From Schlegelella_A sp965246805 (GTDB lineage: Bacteria; Pseudomonadota; Gammaproteobacteria; Burkholderiales; Burkholderiaceae_C), in contig CBDFFO010000006.1 of assembly GCA_965246805.1 (NCBI GenBank), positions 124,001-188,000 of the forward strand: a stretch of DNA of 64,000 nucleotides, read 5' to 3'. Below, one piece after another: positions 19,001-30,427 of this stretch (its first letter is position 1; each line of letters begins with the position of its first letter). Both the position numbers and the translations under genes were made by a program. Under the pieces are notes generated by a model. It did no database searches and was not told where the DNA came from. It saw only the letters and a program-made list of their open reading frames with translations.

Positions 19001-20260
19001 TTGTCGACGCTCGCCACGTCCTCATCCGATCCGGCCGCGGCGGATCGCGCCGAGCGCGACGCCCGCCGCCGGCGTCGCGTCGCGCTCGGCGTGCTGGCGC
19101 TGCTGGCGCTCGGGGCGCACGGGGGCTTGTTCGTCGGCATCGGCGTCGGCGCGCCGGGCACGGCGGCCGCGTTTCGCAACGCCGCGCTCGATGTGCGCAG
19201 CATTGCCGCCGAGCCGCCACCGAACGTGTTCGCCGAAACCGAACCGGTCGTCCAGCCGGCCGAGGTGCCCGTGGCCGTGGCGCCGCGGCCCCAGTCGCGA
19301 GCCGCGGCGCCGCGCGAAGCGGCTAGCGCCCGCGCGACGCCGCCGGACAGCGCCGCGTCGGCTGCCGCCTACGAAGCCGCGCTCGCGTCGGCGGCTTCGG
19401 CGCCGGCCTCGACCGTCGAGGCGCCAACCGAGGTCGCATCGGCGCCGGTCGACGACGTGGCGTCGACGGTGGCGAGTTCGCAGGCCGCATCGGCCGCGGT
19501 GGTGGCACAGGTGGCATCGGCATCTGCCGCCAGCGACGGCGTCCCACTGGTCGAGGCGACAGAGGCCGCTGCCTCGGCCGCGAGCGGCGTCGCTTCGATG
19601 CCGGGCGATCTCGTCGTGCCCACCTATCGCACGCAGATTCCGCCGCCGATGACCATGACGTACGAGGTGAGGCGCGGCTTCTTCCGCGTCAAGGGCGAGG
19701 CCCGCTGGCGGCCGACCGAAGGCGCCTATCGCGCCGAGCTCGAAGCCAAGCTCGGCGGCGTCACCGCACTCGGCTGGACCAGCGAAGGCACCTTCGACAG
19801 CGCCGGCATCGCACCGGTCCGCTTCACCGACAAACGGTTGAACCGGATGAACGCGGCGAACTTTCAACGCGCAGCGAACAAGATCACCTTTTCCGGCAAC
19901 ACGACCGAACTGCCGATTCCTGCAGGCGCGCAAGATCGCTTCAGCTATCTGTTCCAACTCGCCGCGGTCTTGAGTGGCGAGCCGGAACGGGTCGCGCCCG
20001 GCGGCACGGTGGCGATGTACGTGGTGGGTGCGCGTGCCGACGCCGGCGTCTGGGTGTTGCGCTACGTGGGGTTCGAGTTCGTCGAGACGGTCGACGGCGC
20101 GGTGCGCGCGGCCCGCTTCACGCGCGATGCGCGCGGACCGTACGACTCGACGATCGATGTCTGGGTCGATCCGGCGCGCTATTACCTGCCGGTGCGCGCG
20201 AAGCAGCGCTCCGGCAACGATGAAATCGACATCCTGCTCGAGACCATGATGCCGGGTTGA
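19001..20260 (+). CDS. DUF3108 domain protein, exported
   Basis: The protein has about 419 residues if TTG 19001 is the start (MSTLATSSSDPAAADR). ATG 18938 is also in frame but would overlap the divergent FAH gene. A basic cluster and one transmembrane helix (VALGVLALLALGAHGGLFVG) are followed by about 150 residues of Ala/Pro/Ser/Val-rich low-complexity sequence. The DUF3108 domain comes last: MTYEVRRGFFRVKGEARWRP, LGWTSEGTFDSAGIAPVRFT and IDVWVDPARYYLPVRAKQR. The domain is predicted to be a beta-rich periplasmic fold; its role is unknown. The long linker suggests a tethered domain reaching across the periplasm. Confidence 0.85.
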   Translation: MSTLATSSSDPAAADRAERDARRRRRVALGVLALLALGAHGGLFVGIGVGAPGTAAAFRNAALDVRSIAAEPPPNVFAETEPVVQPAEVPVAVAPRPQSRAAAPREAASARATPPDSAASAAAYEAALASAASAPASTVEAPTEVASAPVDDVASTVASSQAASAAVVAQVASASAASDGVPLVEATEAAASAASGVASMPGDLVVPTYRTQIPPPMTMTYEVRRGFFRVKGEARWRPTEGAYRAELEAKLGGVTALGWTSEGTFDSAGIAPVRFTDKRLNRMNAANFQRAANKITFSGNTTELPIPAGAQDRFSYLFQLAAVLSGEPERVAPGGTVAMYVVGARADAGVWVLRYVGFEFVETVDGAVRAARFTRDARGPYDSTIDVWVDPARYYLPVRAKQRSGNDEIDILLETMMPG

Positions 20261-20335
20261 CGATTCGCCGCGAGCGATGCCGCCTTGCAATCGCGCGATC
20301 CGCCCAAAGCTCGGGGTGACAAGGAAGCCCAAGCC

Positions 20336-20608
20336 ATGCACATGCTCTACAACTCCGATGCCTTCACCGTCGTTCAATTCGACCTCGGTGCCGACGATGC
20401 GGCGCCGAAACGTGCCGATAGCTAGCGCGGCGGCTACGAGATCGTCGACAAGTTCGCACAGAAGGAGATCTTCCTTCAAGGCGAGATGGCGCGCAGCTTC
20501 AAGAGTGGCGTCGAAGCGCTGATCCAGGGTGAGCCGACGCAGGAAGACATCGACGACTTCATCGAAGGCTTCTCCGCGCTGATGCACCAGCCGGTCGTGT
20601 TGCATTGA
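20336..20608 (+). pseudogene. DUF3567 protein gene interrupted by an in-frame amber codon
   Basis: From ATG 20336 to TGA 20608 a single frame encodes a 90-codon DUF3567 protein: MHMLYNSDAFTVVQFDLG at the N-terminus and GGYEIVDKFAQKEIFLQGEM, EEDIDDFIEGF-like and MHQPVVLH at the end. Codon 30 (20423-20425) is TAG, between KRADS and RGGYEIVDK. Both sides match the family, so the gene is otherwise intact. One change, TCG to TAG, would explain it. AAGGAAG lies upstream of the start. DUF3567 is a small conserved betaproteobacterial family of unknown function. Whether this is a real null allele, a suppressed stop or a base error cannot be told here. Confidence 0.85.
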
Positions 20609-20677
20609 GTGGCGCCGCTGCGTGATCGGGCCCGCCCCGGCAACCCAGCGGACGCCCATAACGACGACAATCGCGCC

Positions 20678-21736
20678 ATGAAGAACCCGGCCTACACCCG
20701 CGGCGCCGCACTGGCCGACATCCTGAAGCAGCGCATCGTGGTGCTCGACGGCGCGATGGGCACGATGATCCAGCGCTACCGGCTCGGTGAAGAAGAGTAC
20801 CGCGGTGAGCGCTTCAAAGACCACGCGAAGAGCCTTAAGGGCAACAACGACCTGTTGCAGATCACGCGGCCGCAAGTGATCCGCGAGATCCACGACCAGT
20901 ACCTCGCGGCCGGCGCCGACATCATCGAGACCAACACGTTCAGCTCCACGAGCGTCGCGCAGGACGATTACGCGCTCGGCCATGTCGCGCGTGAACTGAA
21001 CGTCGCTGCCGCCCGTCTGGCGCGCGAGGCCTGCGATGCCGCGAGCACGCCCGAGAAGCCGCGCTTCGCGGCGGGCGCGCTGGGCCCGACGCCGAAAACC
21101 GCGAGCATCAGCCCCGACGTCGCCGATCCGGCCGCGCGCAACGTCACGTTTGACCAGCTCAAACACGCCTACCGCGAACAGGCCGAAGGTCTGCTCGAAG
21201 GCGGCGTCGATCTGTTCCTGGTCGAAACGATCTTCGACACGCTGAACGCGAAGGCCGCGATCTTCGCGCTCGACGAACTGATGGAAGACACCGGTGAGCG
21301 CCTGCCCGTCATCATCTCGGGCACCGTCACCGACGCGTCGGGCCGGATCCTGTCGGGGCAGACGGTGTCGGCGTTCTGGCACAGCGTGCGCCACGCGCGG
21401 CCGCTTGCGATCGGCCTCAACTGCGCGCTCGGCGCGGCTTTGATGCGGCCCTACATCGAAGAGCTGTCGCGTGTCGCCGGCGACACGTTCGTGAGCTGCT
21501 ATCCGAACGCTGGGCTGCCCAACCCGATGAGCGACACCGGGTTCGACGAGACGCCCGAGATCACCGGCAACCTCGTCGGCGAGTTCGCGCAGGCCGGCTT
21601 CCTGAATATCGCCGGTGGCTGCTGCGGCACGACGCCGGCCCACATCGCTGCCATCGCTCAGCGGGTGTCTCAGTACCGGCCTCGGTGCGGGCACAAGGGC
21701 AAGCTGTTCGGTGAGCTAGAGCTCGAAGCGGCTTGA
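20678..21736 (+). CDS. metH: Methionine synthase, homocysteine-binding half
   Basis: This 352-residue protein is the homocysteine S-methyltransferase domain of cobalamin-dependent methionine synthase as a separate polypeptide. Motifs: RIVVLDGAMGTMIQRY at the N-terminus, GADIIETNTFSSTSVAQ, DLFLVETIFDTLNAKAA and the zinc ligands Cys in LNCALGA and the Cys pair in AGGCCGTTPAHIAAIA. A split MetH is usual in Burkholderiales. It must work with the second half encoded at 22033. The start is ATG 20678 (MKNPAYTRG), 69 bases after the DUF3567 stop. No riboswitch precedes this half. Confidence 0.95.
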   Translation: MKNPAYTRGAALADILKQRIVVLDGAMGTMIQRYRLGEEEYRGERFKDHAKSLKGNNDLLQITRPQVIREIHDQYLAAGADIIETNTFSSTSVAQDDYALGHVARELNVAAARLAREACDAASTPEKPRFAAGALGPTPKTASISPDVADPAARNVTFDQLKHAYREQAEGLLEGGVDLFLVETIFDTLNAKAAIFALDELMEDTGERLPVIISGTVTDASGRILSGQTVSAFWHSVRHARPLAIGLNCALGAALMRPYIEELSRVAGDTFVSCYPNAGLPNPMSDTGFDETPEITGNLVGEFAQAGFLNIAGGCCGTTPAHIAAIAQRVSQYRPRCGHKGKLFGELELEAA

Positions 21737-21872
21737 TTCCTCGCGTCGCGTGGCGCTGTGGCTTGCAGTGACGGCGCGACGAGCGATGAGGGCGGGGCGA
21801 GCCATTCCTTGGCGCCTGCCGCCCCCGCCTGCGCGCTCGCTCGGTAGCACGACCCCCATCAACGCGCCTGAC

Positions 21873-21878
21873 TACAAT
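21873..21878 (+). promoter_or_regulatory. Candidate -10 box for the riboswitch-metH transcript
   Basis: TACAAT differs from the sigma-70 consensus TATAAT at one base. Transcription would begin near 21885-21887, exactly where the 5' strand of riboswitch helix P1 starts. A convincing -35 box is not visible at 17 bases upstream (the sequence there is GC-rich), so the call depends on the fit between the box and the RNA 5' end. Confidence 0.5.
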
Positions 21879-21886
21879 TCGCGATT

Positions 21887-21974
21887 GCCCCAAGGAGCGT
21901 TGCGAGGACCGATCAAACGGTCTCCAGGCTTGGGCACGATGCGCCCAACAAAGCGCATCGACCAACGGCGCTCA
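21887..21974 (+). promoter_or_regulatory. S-adenosylhomocysteine (SAH) riboswitch
   Basis: The RNA matches the SAH riboswitch architecture. P1 is CCCAAG (21889-21894) with CTTGGG (21929-21934). The conserved junction is GGAGCGTTGCGAGG, and P2 is GGACCG with CGGTCTCC. CCAGGCTTGGG closes P1. A variable 8-base-pair hairpin follows (CGATGCGC 21937-21944 with GCGCATCG 21953-21960). The pseudoknot pairs GAGCG/TTG (21895-21902) with CAA (21963-21965) and CGCTC (21969-21973). The class is known upstream of ahcY and metH in betaproteobacteria and turns expression on when SAH accumulates. Here it precedes the cobalamin-binding half of metH, consistent with recycling SAH-derived homocysteine. Confidence 0.88.
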
Positions 21975-22014
21975 CCCGACCAGCCCAGGTCCGCGGTGAG
22001 CAGCGCGGTCCTCG
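21970..22014 (+). promoter_or_regulatory. Likely expression platform of the SAH riboswitch
   Basis: Two downstream segments can compete with the ligand-binding fold. GGTGAGC (21995-22001) is perfectly complementary to GCTCACC (21970-21976), which includes the 3' pseudoknot strand. CGGTCCTCG (22006-22014) is perfectly complementary over 9 bases to CGAGGACCG (21903-21911) in P2. Either pairing would dismantle the SAH site. No U-run follows, so control is more likely translational or by another mechanism than by an intrinsic terminator. The metH start lies 19 bases after this region. Confidence 0.55.
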
Positions 22015-22032
22015 ATCCACTTGCCCAGAGCG

Positions 22033-24795
<2,763 letters not shown>

Positions 24796-24811
24796 ACCGG
24801 CGGTCATAGCC

Positions 24812-24825
24812 GGGGGGGGGGGGGG
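24812..24825 (+). repeat. Homopolymer run of 14 G
   Basis: Fourteen consecutive G residues lie 17 bases after the metH stop, within the 270-base gap before the DUF1800 gene. Such runs are prone to slippage in vivo and to length errors in sequencing. It is far from any start codon and not in a recognisable promoter spacer. Apart from this run I see no clear promoter or terminator in 24796-25065. Confidence 0.85.
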
Positions 24826-25065
24826 AGCGGCCCTCCTGGCTGAAATCCCGCGGATCTCGGTTGCATTCCCACACATCTCACGCACCTCTTTGCAAAGAGA
24901 GCGCATCTGCTCACTGTGTCAATTGCGACTGTCTGTAATGGCTTCGCGCGATGCCAACTCCTGCCGCGCTTCCGAGCGACCTGCCCTCGAAAATTCGTGG
25001 CATGTCGTCCGGGCGCTCTCCGCGCTCGTCGATGACCGGTCAGCAACATCTGTCGGGAGTGGGCC

Positions 25066-27132
25066 ATGCCAAATGAATCGAAGATCGAACGTGCGTCGGG
25101 CGCGGCGCGGCGCAGCGCGCGCAGTGCCGTCGGCATCGGCATCCTGCTGCTCACGGCCGCGTGCGGGGGCGGCAGCGGCGGCAGCGCCGACGCCGGCGGC
25201 AGCACGACCACGACGACGACCGGGGGCGGCATCGGCCCCACGACCGCGGGCGGAGGCGCCGTGATCCAGAGCGCGCCCGACGTCGCGCGATTTCTCACGC
25301 AGGCGACCTTCGGCCCGACATCGGCCGAGATCGACCGTGTGAAGACGATGACCTACAGCGCGTGGATCGACGAGCAGTTCGCGAAGCCGCAGGCGCTGCA
25401 TCGCCTCTATCTGAACCAGGCCTCGGCCGACCTGGCCGCGAACGGCCAGACCGTGAGCACGAGCAATTTCTTCGACTCTTACTGGGCCCAAGCGATCGCC
25501 GGCGACGACCAGCTGCGCCAACGCGCCGCCTTCGCGCTTTCCGAGATCATGGTGATCTCGTTCACCGACGCGACGCTGCGCAACCAGCCGCGCGGCGTGG
25601 CCTCGTACTACGACATGCTCGGCGCCGATGCCTTCGGCAACTTCCGCAAGCTGATGGAGGACGTAACGCTGCATCCGATGATGGGAATCTACCTGTCGCA
25701 TCTGAAGAACCAGAAGGAAGACACGACCACCGGCCGCGTGCCCGACCTCAATTTCGCGCGCGAGATCACGCAGCTCTTCACGGTCGGCGAATACAAGCTC
25801 AACCCCGATGGCACCGTCATCATGGGCACCGACGGCCGCCCGGCGGTCGCGTACAAGAGCGCAGACCTCGAAGGGCTGTCCCAGGTCTTCACCGGCTGGA
25901 GCTGGTACGCCGGCCCCGAGCTCACCGACCGCACCAACGCGCGCTTCTTCGGCAACAACGCCAACATCGAGCGCGACTGGCGGCCGATGCAGGATTACAC
26001 GCGTTTCACAGTCAACACCGACCTCCATTCGATCAGCGCAAAGAACTTCTTCGGCGTCACGATCCCCGTGCAGACGGTGCCCGACACGGTCGGTGACCTG
26101 AAGCTCGCGCTCGACACGTTGTTCAACAACCCGAACGTAGGCCCCTTCGTCGGCAAGCAGCTGATCCAGCGCATGGTCACGAGCAACCCGAGCCCGGCCT
26201 ACGTCCGTCGCGTCGCGGCGGCTTTCAACAACAACGGCAGCGGCGTGCGCGGCGACATGAAAGCCGTGTGGAAGGCGGTGTTGCTCGACCCCGAGGCGCG
26301 CACGGCGACCAACGCCACCACATACGGCAAGTTGCGCGAACCGGTGGTGAGGCTCGCGAACTTCATGCGCGCGTTCAACGTGAAGTCGATCAGTGGCCGC
26401 TACACCGGCATCGGTTCCACCGACGATCCCGCCACCCAGCTCAACCAGACGCCGATGTTTTCGCCGACGGTCTTCAACTTCTTCCGCCCGGGCTATGTGC
26501 CGACGAGTCGCGTCATCACCGACGCCGGTCTGGTCGCGCCGGAGTTGCAGATCACGCACGACCTCTCGGTCGCCGGCTACATGAACTACATGCGCAGCTG
26601 GATCACCGTAAACACCACGCGCGACCTGCGCCAGGACTACAGCGCCGAACTCGCGCTCGCCGGCACGCCGGCCGCGCTCGTCGACCGAATGAACCTGCTG
26701 CTGTTCTCGGGCTCGATGCCCGATGCGCTGAAGACGCAGATCACTGCGGCCGTCGCCAGCCGAGCGATCCCGTCGCCGGTCTTCTCGACGGCGCCGACGA
26801 CCGGCGGCACGCTGACCAAGGTGGCCGACGAAGGCGGCAACTTCACGATCAGTGGCACCGGCACGGTTCGCTATGGCGTCGGCACCACCTTCGTCGAGAT
26901 GACCGTGTCCGGGCCGGGTCAGTGCACGAACGACTTTTTCGGCAGCGACCCCGCCGTCGGCGCCGGCAAGTCCTGCTACCTCTTCACGCCGGCCGCGCAA
27001 GCGCCTTCACCGGGCGCGAGCGCGCCGGCCATCGCGTCCAACCAGTCGGCGATCGATGCCGCCAAGCTCGACCGCGTTTATCTCGCGGTCTACCTCTCGA
27101 TGTCGTCGCCGGACTACCTGATCCAAAAGTGA
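25066..27132 (+). CDS. DUF1800 domain protein, predicted lipoprotein
   Basis: This 688-residue protein starts with a short basic region and a hydrophobic helix ending in the lipobox LLTAAC, followed by a Gly/Ser/Thr linker. It is therefore likely a lipoprotein. The DUF1800 domain starts at ARFLTQATFGPTSAEIDRVK and continues with DQLRQRAAFALSEIMVIS, NFARE.TQLFTVG and FFGNN, ending with DLSVAGYMNYMRSW. Near the C-terminus an inserted stretch, roughly residues 575-650, contains two Cys. The function of the family is unknown, but it is almost always paired with DUF1501, which follows here 13 bases downstream. Both are exported, by different routes. Confidence 0.88.
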   Translation: MPNESKIERASGAARRSARSAVGIGILLLTAACGGGSGGSADAGGSTTTTTTGGGIGPTTAGGGAVIQSAPDVARFLTQATFGPTSAEIDRVKTMTYSAWIDEQFAKPQALHRLYLNQASADLAANGQTVSTSNFFDSYWAQAIAGDDQLRQRAAFALSEIMVISFTDATLRNQPRGVASYYDMLGADAFGNFRKLMEDVTLHPMMGIYLSHLKNQKEDTTTGRVPDLNFAREITQLFTVGEYKLNPDGTVIMGTDGRPAVAYKSADLEGLSQVFTGWSWYAGPELTDRTNARFFGNNANIERDWRPMQDYTRFTVNTDLHSISAKNFFGVTIPVQTVPDTVGDLKLALDTLFNNPNVGPFVGKQLIQRMVTSNPSPAYVRRVAAAFNNNGSGVRGDMKAVWKAVLLDPEARTATNATTYGKLREPVVRLANFMRAFNVKSISGRYTGIGSTDDPATQLNQTPMFSPTVFNFFRPGYVPTSRVITDAGLVAPELQITHDLSVAGYMNYMRSWITVNTTRDLRQDYSAELALAGTPAALVDRMNLLLFSGSMPDALKTQITAAVASRAIPSPVFSTAPTTGGTLTKVADEGGNFTISGTGTVRYGVGTTFVEMTVSGPGQCTNDFFGSDPAVGAGKSCYLFTPAAQAPSPGASAPAIASNQSAIDAAKLDRVYLAVYLSMSSPDYLIQK

Positions 27133-27145
27133 AGAAGGAAACACC

Positions 27146-28621
27146 ATGGAAACCATGAACGCCCACCGCCGCCGGTTCCTGCGCACCGCATCGGTCGTCG
27201 GGGGCTCGGTCGGTGCGGCCGCCGCGCCGTTCGCGCTCAACCTCGCCACCATCGGCTCGGCCGTTGCGCAGACCGCGACCGACTACAAGGCCATCGTCTG
27301 CGTGTTCTTCTACGGTGGCAACGACTCGTCGAACATGGTGCTGCGCACCGATGCCGCGTCGTTCAACGAGTACACGCGCATGCGCAACACGGCGCCGATC
27401 TCGATCGCGCTGCTCGCGCCCGGCACCGCGCCCAACCTCGGCGCGGGGCGGGCCACGCCCGATCGGCTCGGTGGCGTCACCGCGATCGTGCCGCGCTACA
27501 CGGTCTCGCCCGAGAACAACGCGTTCACGTACGCGCTGCATCCGAGCATGCCGGAGGTCGCTTCGCTGTTCTCGGCCGGGCGCCTCGCGATCCTTGCGAA
27601 CGCCGGACCCCTCGTCGTCCCGCTGACGCGGGCCGAATACGTGGCCAACGTGAAGCCGCGGCCGCCCGCGCTCGGCTCGCACAACGACCAGCAGTCGACC
27701 TGGCAGGCGCTGAGCATCGAGGGCACCAAGATCGGTTGGGGCGGTCACCTCGGCGACATGGTGGCGAGCCAGAACACCAACGCCACCTTCACCAGCATCT
27801 CGGTTTCCGGCAACGCCGTGTTTTCGGCCGGCGAGTCGGTGTTCCAGTACCAGGTTGGCGGCGGCGGCGCGACCGCGATCAGCGGACTGTCGGGCAACCT
27901 GTTCGGATCGACCACCGCGGCGGCGACGTTGAAGGCTATCGTCACGGCCGACAACCAGCACCTGTTCGCGAAGGAGTATTCGACGATCCTCGCTCGTTCG
28001 GTCACCGCGCAGGCCGCGTTCCAGGCCGCGTTCGCGACCTCGGCCGTGACTGCACCGACCCAATACAACCAGCCGTCGTCGGGCAACAACGTCAACAACG
28101 ACCTCGCGCAGTCGCTCGCGACGATCGCCAAGATCATCAACGTGCGCAGCGCCCTCGGCGCCAAGCGCCAGGTGTTCTTCGTCGCGATCGGTGGCTTCGA
28201 CACGCACGACAACCAGAACCAGAACCAAGCCGATCTGCTCGCCAAGATTTCGCACGCGCTCGGCTATTTCGACACCACGCTGTCGACGCTCGGCGGCACC
28301 GACATGCGCAGCAAGGTCACGCTGTTCACGGCTTCCGATTTCGGCCGCACGCTCACCAGCAACGGCGACGGCACCGATCACGGCTGGGGTTCGCACCACT
28401 TCGTCTGGGGCGGCGCGGTCAAGGGCGGTGAGATCTACGGCCGCTTCCCGCAGTTCGGCCTCAACCTCGGCGATTCGGCCAACAACGCGTACCTGCCGGT
28501 CACCTCGGTCGACACGATCGGCGCCACGCTCGGCAAGTGGTTCGGCGTGAGCGACACCAACCTCGACACCATCTTCCCGAACCTGCGCAACTTCCAGCGC
28601 GATCTCGGTTTCCTGGCTTAG
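27146..28621 (+). CDS. DUF1501 domain protein, Tat-exported
   Basis: This 491-residue protein has a twin-arginine signal: HRRRFLRTASVVGGSVGAAA, with cleavage probably after AVAQ near residue 42. The DUF1501 (alkaline-phosphatase-like fold) features are YKAIVCVFFYGGNDSSNMVL, FFVAIGGFDTHDNQNQNQAD, LFTASDFGRTLTSNGDGTDH and GWGSHHFVWGGAVKGG. His and Asp residues in the last two could bind metal as in sulphatases and phosphatases. It likely forms an operon with the DUF1800 lipoprotein. Tat export suggests folding, perhaps with metal, in the cytoplasm. The exact reaction is not known for the family. It converges on comM. Confidence 0.88.
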   Translation: METMNAHRRRFLRTASVVGGSVGAAAAPFALNLATIGSAVAQTATDYKAIVCVFFYGGNDSSNMVLRTDAASFNEYTRMRNTAPISIALLAPGTAPNLGAGRATPDRLGGVTAIVPRYTVSPENNAFTYALHPSMPEVASLFSAGRLAILANAGPLVVPLTRAEYVANVKPRPPALGSHNDQQSTWQALSIEGTKIGWGGHLGDMVASQNTNATFTSISVSGNAVFSAGESVFQYQVGGGGATAISGLSGNLFGSTTAAATLKAIVTADNQHLFAKEYSTILARSVTAQAAFQAAFATSAVTAPTQYNQPSSGNNVNNDLAQSLATIAKIINVRSALGAKRQVFFVAIGGFDTHDNQNQNQADLLAKISHALGYFDTTLSTLGGTDMRSKVTLFTASDFGRTLTSNGDGTDHGWGSHHFVWGGAVKGGEIYGRFPQFGLNLGDSANNAYLPVTSVDTIGATLGKWFGVSDTNLDTIFPNLRNFQRDLGFLA

Positions 28622-28689
28622 GGTCGGCGCCACCCGGCCCCTTTTAGCGAGTCACGCGAGCGGGCCCCTCGCGTCGACGAGCCCTGCGC

Positions 28690-30213
28690 TCAAGCAGCGA
28701 GCACGCGCCGATATTGAATCGCTTCGGCGATGTGCGCGACTTGCAGCGCCGGCTCGCCGGCCAGGTCGGCGATCGAGCGGGCGAGCCGCAGCACGCGGTG
28801 ATAGCCGCGCGCCGACCAGCCGAGCCGTGCCGAGGCGCCGAGCAGGAAGGCCGATGACGTGGCGTCGAGTGCGGCGTGCCGATCCAACGCGTCGCCGGTC
28901 AACGCGGCGTTGAGACAGCCCTGTCGATCTTCGGCGCGCGCCCGCGCGACCTTCACGCGGCTGGCGATCTGCGCACTCGTGTCGCCGGCCGGCGCGGCCG
29001 CGAGCGCTTCGGTCGCGACGGCCGGCACTTCGATCTGCACGTCGATGCGGTCGAGCAGCGGGCCGCTGATGCGGGCCTGGTAGCGCGCGACCCCGTCGGG
29101 TGAACAGCGGCAATGGCGCAAGGCGTTGCCGAGGTGTCCGCAGGGGCACGGGTTCATCGCCGCGATCAGTTGGAAGCGCGCCGGGAACTCGGCCTGGCGC
29201 GCGGCGCGCGAGATCACGACGCGACCGGTTTCGAGCGGTTCGCGCAAGGCCTCGAGAGCGGCGCGGGGGAATTCGGGCAACTCGTCGAGAAAGAGCACGC
29301 CGTGATGAGCGAGCGAGATCTCGCCCGGCCGCGGCGGCGAGCCCCCGCCGACCAGCGCCACCGAAGAGGCGGTGTGATGCGGCGCACGCCACGGCCGCTC
29401 GGCCCACCGCTCGACGCTGAAGCCGCCGTTCAGGCTCAACACCGCGGCCGATTCGAGCGCCTGCTCGGTCGAGAGCGCGGGCAGCAGCCCGCAGAAGCGT
29501 TGCGCGAGCATCGACTTGCCGGTGCCCGGCGGCCCGACCATCAACACGCTGTGGCCTCCGACCGCCGCGATCTCGAGCGCCCGCTTGGCGCCAACCTGGC
29601 CCTTCACGTCGCGCATGTCGGGCATCGCCGGTGCGGGTGGTATCGACTTCATGGTGGGCGACGGCAGCGTGCGCCGCTCGGGCGCGTCGTGCGGCAACAG
29701 CGCGTGCACCACGTCGAGCAGATGCCCGGCACACGCGATCGCGAGGCCCGGGACCAGGGTTGCTTCGTCGGCACTGCGGACGGGCAACACCAACACGCGC
29801 GCCGCGGCCTCGCCCGAGCGCTGCATGGCCAGGCCCATCGCGAGTGCGCCGCGGACCGGCCGCAGGTCGCCACCGAGCGAGAGCTCGCCGGCGAACTCGT
29901 AGCGCTCGAGCATGCCGGCATCGATTTGCTCGCTCGCCGCGAGGATACCGAGCGCGATCGGCAGGTCGAATCGTCCCGAGTCCTTCGGCAGGTCGGCGGG
30001 CGCCAGGTTCACGGTGATCCGCTTGTTGTGCGGAAACGCGAGGCCGCTGTTCTGGATCGCGGCGCGCACGCGTTCACGCGCTTCTTTCACCTCCAGATCG
30101 GCCAGCCCGACCAACGTGAACGTGGGCAGGCCGTTGGCGAGGTGGACCTCGACCGTGATGGCCGGCGCGTTGAGCGCATCGATCGAGCGACTATGGACGA
30201 TGGCGAGCGACAT
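28690..30213 (-). CDS. comM: ComM/YifB-type AAA ATPase
   Basis: This 507-residue protein of the Mg-chelatase-like family starts at ATG 30213 (MSLAIVHSRSIDAL), where homologues begin. The open frame upstream is not conserved in character. An N-terminal Lon-protease-like fold (ITVEVHLANGLPTFTLVGL) precedes the AAA module with Walker A GPPGTGKS and Walker B LFLDELPEF. A C-terminal Mg_chelatase_C part follows (YHRVLRLARSIADLAGEP). NPCPCGHLG and CRCS supply the conserved Cys cluster. ComM is a hexameric helicase that promotes branch migration of integrating donor DNA in natural transformation. No other competence gene is in the window. Confidence 0.93.
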   Translation of the reverse strand: MSLAIVHSRSIDALNAPAITVEVHLANGLPTFTLVGLADLEVKEARERVRAAIQNSGLAFPHNKRITVNLAPADLPKDSGRFDLPIALGILAASEQIDAGMLERYEFAGELSLGGDLRPVRGALAMGLAMQRSGEAAARVLVLPVRSADEATLVPGLAIACAGHLLDVVHALLPHDAPERRTLPSPTMKSIPPAPAMPDMRDVKGQVGAKRALEIAAVGGHSVLMVGPPGTGKSMLAQRFCGLLPALSTEQALESAAVLSLNGGFSVERWAERPWRAPHHTASSVALVGGGSPPRPGEISLAHHGVLFLDELPEFPRAALEALREPLETGRVVISRAARQAEFPARFQLIAAMNPCPCGHLGNALRHCRCSPDGVARYQARISGPLLDRIDVQIEVPAVATEALAAAPAGDTSAQIASRVKVARARAEDRQGCLNAALTGDALDRHAALDATSSAFLLGASARLGWSARGYHRVLRLARSIADLAGEPALQVAHIAEAIQYRRVLAA

Positions 30214-30427
30214 CAAGGGTGCGCCGTGCGCTGAGAAGGTGCCACCGTTCATTCTGGGCAGCCACGCGGCGTCGTCCATCACCCATTCGAGTGCGTTCTG
30301 GGGGGCTCGCTTCGCGGTCAAGCCCGGGTCTTGTGCCAACTCTGCACGCTGAAGTGCTTGTGTTGTCGCTTTCAACACGAGGCCATCCAAAGATTCACCA
30401 AAGCTGTGCGGGGCATCGTTGACAGCT

